A stretch of 64,000 bases of DNA from Pseudovibrio axinellae. Lineage in GTDB: Bacteria; Pseudomonadota; Alphaproteobacteria; Rhizobiales; Stappiaceae. The translations under genes and the position numbers were made by a program. Numbering within the stretch: position 1 is the first letter of the stretch; every line of letters begins with the position of its first letter. The stretch is from the NCBI RefSeq assembly GCF_900110875.1, contig NZ_FOFM01000013.1, positions 23,525 through 87,524 on the forward strand. Reading direction: 5' to 3'. Below the pieces are notes generated by a model. That model ran no database searches and was not told the DNA's origin. It saw only the letters and a program-made list of their open reading frames with translations. This document shows, piece by piece, positions 61,163 through 64,000 of the stretch.

Positions 61163-62866
61163 ATGATGAGCAGCTTTGAAATACTATTACATCTGGCAGC
61201 TGGCATTTCGCTTCTGTTTTGGGCCACCAGAATGATCCGCACAGGCGTCGAACGCGCCGTTGGGCAGAAGTTCCAAGGTTGGATGCAGCAGGCCTCCAAG
61301 AACCGGTACACGAGCTTTAGCACCGGCTTCTTAGTTTCCATCATTCTTCAAAGCGCCACAGCCACCGCGATTCTTGCCCGTGGTTTTATCAGCAAAGGCT
61401 CCATCACCTTAGCGGCCGGCCTTGCAATTATGTTAGGGGCGGACCTTGGCTCAACTATGGTCGTGCAAGTGCTCTCTCTTGACTTGAGTTGGCTACTGCC
61501 GGTCTGCCTTGTGGTTGGTGGAGCATTGTTTTCTCGCGGCAGCACCCGCACAATGCGCCAAACAGGCCGTATCATCATTGGCGTTGGTCAAATGTTGATC
61601 GCATTATCCTTTATCAGCATGGCCTCTGAACCGCTGCGTGAGAGCGGCGCGCTGCCTGTGATCTTGAATTTGTTGATTGGTGACCCGCTCATAGCCATCA
61701 TAACAGCGGCAGCTTTAACCTGGCTGTTGCACTCATCTGTTGCTGTTGTCTTGATGATCATGACACTGGCAAGCACCGGCGTTTTGCCGATTGAAGGCGC
61801 GTTGCTTTTCATCTTAGGGGCAAATATCGGCTCTAGCATTATTCCGCTGGTTTTAACTATGAGCGATAGCCCAGAGGTGCGCCGCGTGCCCCTGGGCAAT
61901 ATGATCTTTCGTGTTTCGGGCGTGCTCCTTGCCTTGCTCATGATGCACTTTGGCGTGCTCAACGCTGAGATGCTGGGGGATGACCCTGCCCGTGCAATTG
62001 CAAACTTCCACAGTGGCTTCAACCTTGCTGTTGTTTTGCTTGGCATCCCAACCATCAGTATTGTGGCAGCTCTGACCAAGCTTATCATTTCTGATAGCGC
62101 GCTCGAGCCACAGGACGACACTGTAATGGAGCGATTAAGCCTGCTTGACCGAAAACTGCTTGAAACGCCGGACCTGGCGTTTAACGCTGCCACCCGCGAA
62201 ATGTTGCATATGAGCGAGAAGGTGGAAGCCATGTTGCGCGGGGTGGTGCCAGTCTTTAGGGGAGATGATGGTCACTCAGCGCGGCGCTTGATGAAAATGG
62301 ACGACGAAATTGATGATCTACATCGCTCCATCAAAGAATACCTGACAGATGTCACGCCCCGCTGCATGAGTGAGGGCGACTATCAAAAATACACTGAACT
62401 GATGAATTATTGTGTCTGCTTGGAGCAGATGGGAGATGTCATTCAGCGCAAACTTCTGGTGCTTGCAGAAAAGAAATCCGACCTGAACAAGGAGTTCTCT
62501 CAGGAAGGCTGGAGAGAAATTAAGGACCTGCACGCGGCTGTTTTGCAAAACCTGCAGATTTCGCTGCGCGTGCTCATTACGCGAGACCCTGCTCTGGCGC
62601 GCGATCTGGTGGCACGAAAGGTTGTGGTGCGAGAGTTAGAATACAAGAGCCGGGAAGCTCATTTGCGACGTCTTTCTGAGCATCGCCAATCAAGCCGCAC
62701 AACCAGCTCCATTCACCTGGAAACCATTAGCGATCTAAAATACTTAAATGCGCTCCTGACAACTGTAGCCTACCCGATCGTTGAGAGCGAAGGTGAGCTG
62801 TTGCGCAGCAGGCTCGCAAGCGAAACACAAGACGGCCCTACTGTGATGACCCCATTGGAAACCTGA
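61163..62866 (+). CDS. Na/Pi cotransporter family protein (NptA/YjbB-like)
   Basis: This 567-residue membrane protein has two inverted NptA repeats, marked by QSATATAILARGFISKGSIT and by the second copy LLHSSVAVVLMIMTLASTGV. About eight TM helices precede a cytosolic PhoU-like helical tail (from about residue 350; EVEAMLRG-type helices, DDEIDDLHRSIKEYLTD). The QSSSA-like sites form the sodium/phosphate path. GGAGG is spaced 4 bases from the first ATG and 7 from the ATG at 61166, so the start may be one codon later. In bacteria such proteins move phosphate, often outward. Confidence 0.9.
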   Translation: MMSSFEILLHLAAGISLLFWATRMIRTGVERAVGQKFQGWMQQASKNRYTSFSTGFLVSIILQSATATAILARGFISKGSITLAAGLAIMLGADLGSTMVVQVLSLDLSWLLPVCLVVGGALFSRGSTRTMRQTGRIIIGVGQMLIALSFISMASEPLRESGALPVILNLLIGDPLIAIITAAALTWLLHSSVAVVLMIMTLASTGVLPIEGALLFILGANIGSSIIPLVLTMSDSPEVRRVPLGNMIFRVSGVLLALLMMHFGVLNAEMLGDDPARAIANFHSGFNLAVVLLGIPTISIVAALTKLIISDSALEPQDDTVMERLSLLDRKLLETPDLAFNAATREMLHMSEKVEAMLRGVVPVFRGDDGHSARRLMKMDDEIDDLHRSIKEYLTDVTPRCMSEGDYQKYTELMNYCVCLEQMGDVIQRKLLVLAEKKSDLNKEFSQEGWREIKDLHAAVLQNLQISLRVLITRDPALARDLVARKVVVRELEYKSREAHLRRLSEHRQSSRTTSSIHLETISDLKYLNALLTTVAYPIVESEGELLRSRLASETQDGPTVMTPLET

Positions 62867-62869
62867 TTG

Positions 62870-62927
62870 AAGCGGTTTGAGAGCGGTCATCACCGTCAGG
62901 CCTTGTCGGCCACCTCAAATCGCTTTT
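62870..62927 (+). terminator. Long hairpin after the Na/Pi transporter
   Basis: AAGCGGTTTGAG and CTCAAATCGCTT pair over 12 bp with one wobble, enclosing about 32 bases that contain a smaller hairpin (GGCC-rich), and a short T-run follows. It starts just after the stop codon. Confidence 0.6.
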
Positions 62928-62978
62928 ACCCGGCAGCATGCGGAACAGGGTTTTACCGATGGTTTTGCTTGCGACCCT

Positions 62979-63371
62979 TTAGTTGGAGGGAGCTGAGGTT
63001 CGAAGCTTCGATTTTTCGTAGGCATCGAAAAGATCTGTCACCAACACTCCATTGATCTTCATCCCCGTAAGATCAACATCTGTCATTTCGCAGTTCGCAA
63101 GCGTAGCCTGAGTGATCGTCACATTTGATAGGTTTGCATCACTGATAACGGTTTCGGACAGATTCACGTTGTGAAACTTAGCGTTTGCCAAGTTGACATC
63201 ATCAAAGCTCACTTCGCTGAGGTTGCTATTGGTAAACTGAGCGCGGGTCATGACCGCATAAAAACTCGCGCGGTCAAGGTTTACAGCATGGAACCGACTT
63301 CCAGTCATATTGGCACGCTCATAATGAACTTCTGACAAATCAGGCCCATCAAACGGCTTTTGATCTTCCAT
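62979..63371 (-). CDS. Pentapeptide-repeat protein
   Basis: This 130-residue cytosolic protein consists of A/N/D-L/F-x-x pentapeptide repeats (for example NLDRASFYAV, NLSEVSFDDV, NLANAKFHNV, NLSETVISDA, NLSNVTITQA), which form a right-handed beta-helix of about 4-5 turns. Capping regions are short. Some family members mimic DNA and protect gyrase, but no such role can be assigned from sequence. No quinolone-related neighbour is present. Confidence 0.88.
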   Translation of the reverse strand: MEDQKPFDGPDLSEVHYERANMTGSRFHAVNLDRASFYAVMTRAQFTNSNLSEVSFDDVNLANAKFHNVNLSETVISDANLSNVTITQATLANCEMTDVDLTGMKINGVLVTDLFDAYEKSKLRTSAPSN

Positions 63372-63626
63372 AATACTTCTCCATTCAGCAAACGCACTTT
63401 CAGTGCAGAACCAACGAGTGTGTTCAAAGATAGCTATACCGCAAACTCCTGCGCAACATTTGTTTTGTCAGGACTGATTGTATGAGGGCTGCAGTGGAGG
63501 TTGTGGCGGGCCGGTCACACCGTGGCGGCATTCACTTTTGGCAGCAAAAAGCGGATTTACAGCCGGTGATCAGGCAATATAAGCTCAGCAATCTTGAGTT
63601 ACATTTTTGCCGGAATATATAGCCAC

Positions 63627-64000
63627 TTGCCAAACTCTTTGCTGTTTTACCACGAGTTAAAACGGGTTCTGCGCGTTTCAGGCCCGCTGATGCTGGCTAT
63701 GTCTGGCAGAACGCTGATGATGATCGTCGACCGATTGTGTCTTGCTGCCTACTCTGAGCAAACCCTCACGGCATCGGGGCCTGCGGTGTTTATGGTCATG
63801 TCTGCCATTTTTTTCTTTGCTGGCATCACGCAGATTGGCCGCTCAGTTATTGCACAAACCTACACGCAACATGGAGCAGAGGCTGCCCAAAAGGCCGGTG
63901 GCAGGGGCCTTGTTGCAGAAATCGAATTCAGAATGCAGGTTGCTCTTACCCGTTCAATTCAGGTCGCGAGTACGCGCTCGAACGCCGGGCGTCCAAGTGC
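63627..64000 (+). CDS. MATE-family efflux transporter (N-terminal part, cut by window end)
   Basis: From a TTG start the frame reads VLRVSGPLMLAMSGRTLMM, then IVDRLCLA and GPAVFMVMSAIFFFAGIT, the first two helices of a MATE multidrug/Na antiporter, with a loop AQTYTQHGAEAAQKAGGRGL. After GAATTC at 63924 the next 70 bases no longer look membrane-like, so the frame may be disturbed near the window edge. Start choice is tentative; an in-frame TTG at 63594 is an alternative and neither has a ribosome site. Confidence 0.6.
   Translation, partial: MPNSLLFYHELKRVLRVSGPLMLAMSGRTLMMIVDRLCLAAYSEQTLTASGPAVFMVMSAIFFFAGITQIGRSVIAQTYTQHGAEAAQKAGGRGLVAEIEFRMQVALTRSIQVASTRSNAGRPS

Overview
The window looks like the chromosome of an alphaproteobacterium of moderate GC content. 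The evidence is a TctDE-like two-component module, a Rhizobium-like malonyl-CoA synthetase, ECF41 and SigZ-like sigma factors, 2-oxoacid:ferredoxin oxidoreductase genes and many LysR/LacI/GntR/AraC/TetR regulators next to their targets. A marine Pseudovibrio/Stappiaceae-type organism would fit, but that is an inference from gene content. I saw no tRNA, rRNA, CRISPR array, phage module or replication origin.

Left part (1-9.97 kb): the tail of a response regulator, its histidine kinase and an overlapping periplasmic binding protein. Next come an alpha/beta hydrolase, a broken MFS transporter, an ISNCY-type transposase, a LysR regulator, a methyltransferase and a broken nucleotidyltransferase-domain gene. 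About 1.4 kb of AT-rich DNA without a convincing gene follows. This is a decaying accessory region. From 9.97 to 14.1 kb lies a compact tryptophan-use operon: tryptophanase, aromatic amino acid permease, pyridoxal kinase PdxY and RidA. It supplies substrate, cofactor and a clean-up step for 2-aminoacrylate. Two Trp-containing mini-ORFs precede it.

Middle part (14.2-24.9 kb): an orphan polysaccharide export lipoprotein, cutC overlapping an asparaginase-type Ntn hydrolase, and a LacI regulator divergent from three genes (xylose-isomerase-like TIM barrel, Gfo/Idh/MocA oxidoreductase, second TIM barrel). A perfect LacI-type palindrome lies next to a promoter in the divergent gap. A PLP aminotransferase and a GntR regulator form another divergent pair, followed by two small membrane proteins.

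The outstanding element is 25.0-40.1 kb: three very large, tightly coupled genes (about 3062, 699 and 1252 codons) closed by a strong terminator. None has a signal peptide or a function I can name. The first carries a degenerate repeat of about 250 residues, a DUF6603-like segment and a separate basic C-terminal module. This is the best candidate for an undescribed system.

Right part (40.2-64 kb): matB, a LysE exporter, an ECF41 sigma factor with its carboxymuconolactone decarboxylase partner and an ECF41-type promoter, two glutathione S-transferases, nnrS, a DUF930 protein and a SigZ-like sigma factor beside a Cys-tailed GST. Then come korAB, a NemR/old-yellow-enzyme pair, a DUF2339 membrane protein, a threonine dehydratase-like enzyme divergent from an AraC regulator, a Na/Pi cotransporter, a pentapeptide-repeat protein and the start of a MATE transporter cut by the window edge.
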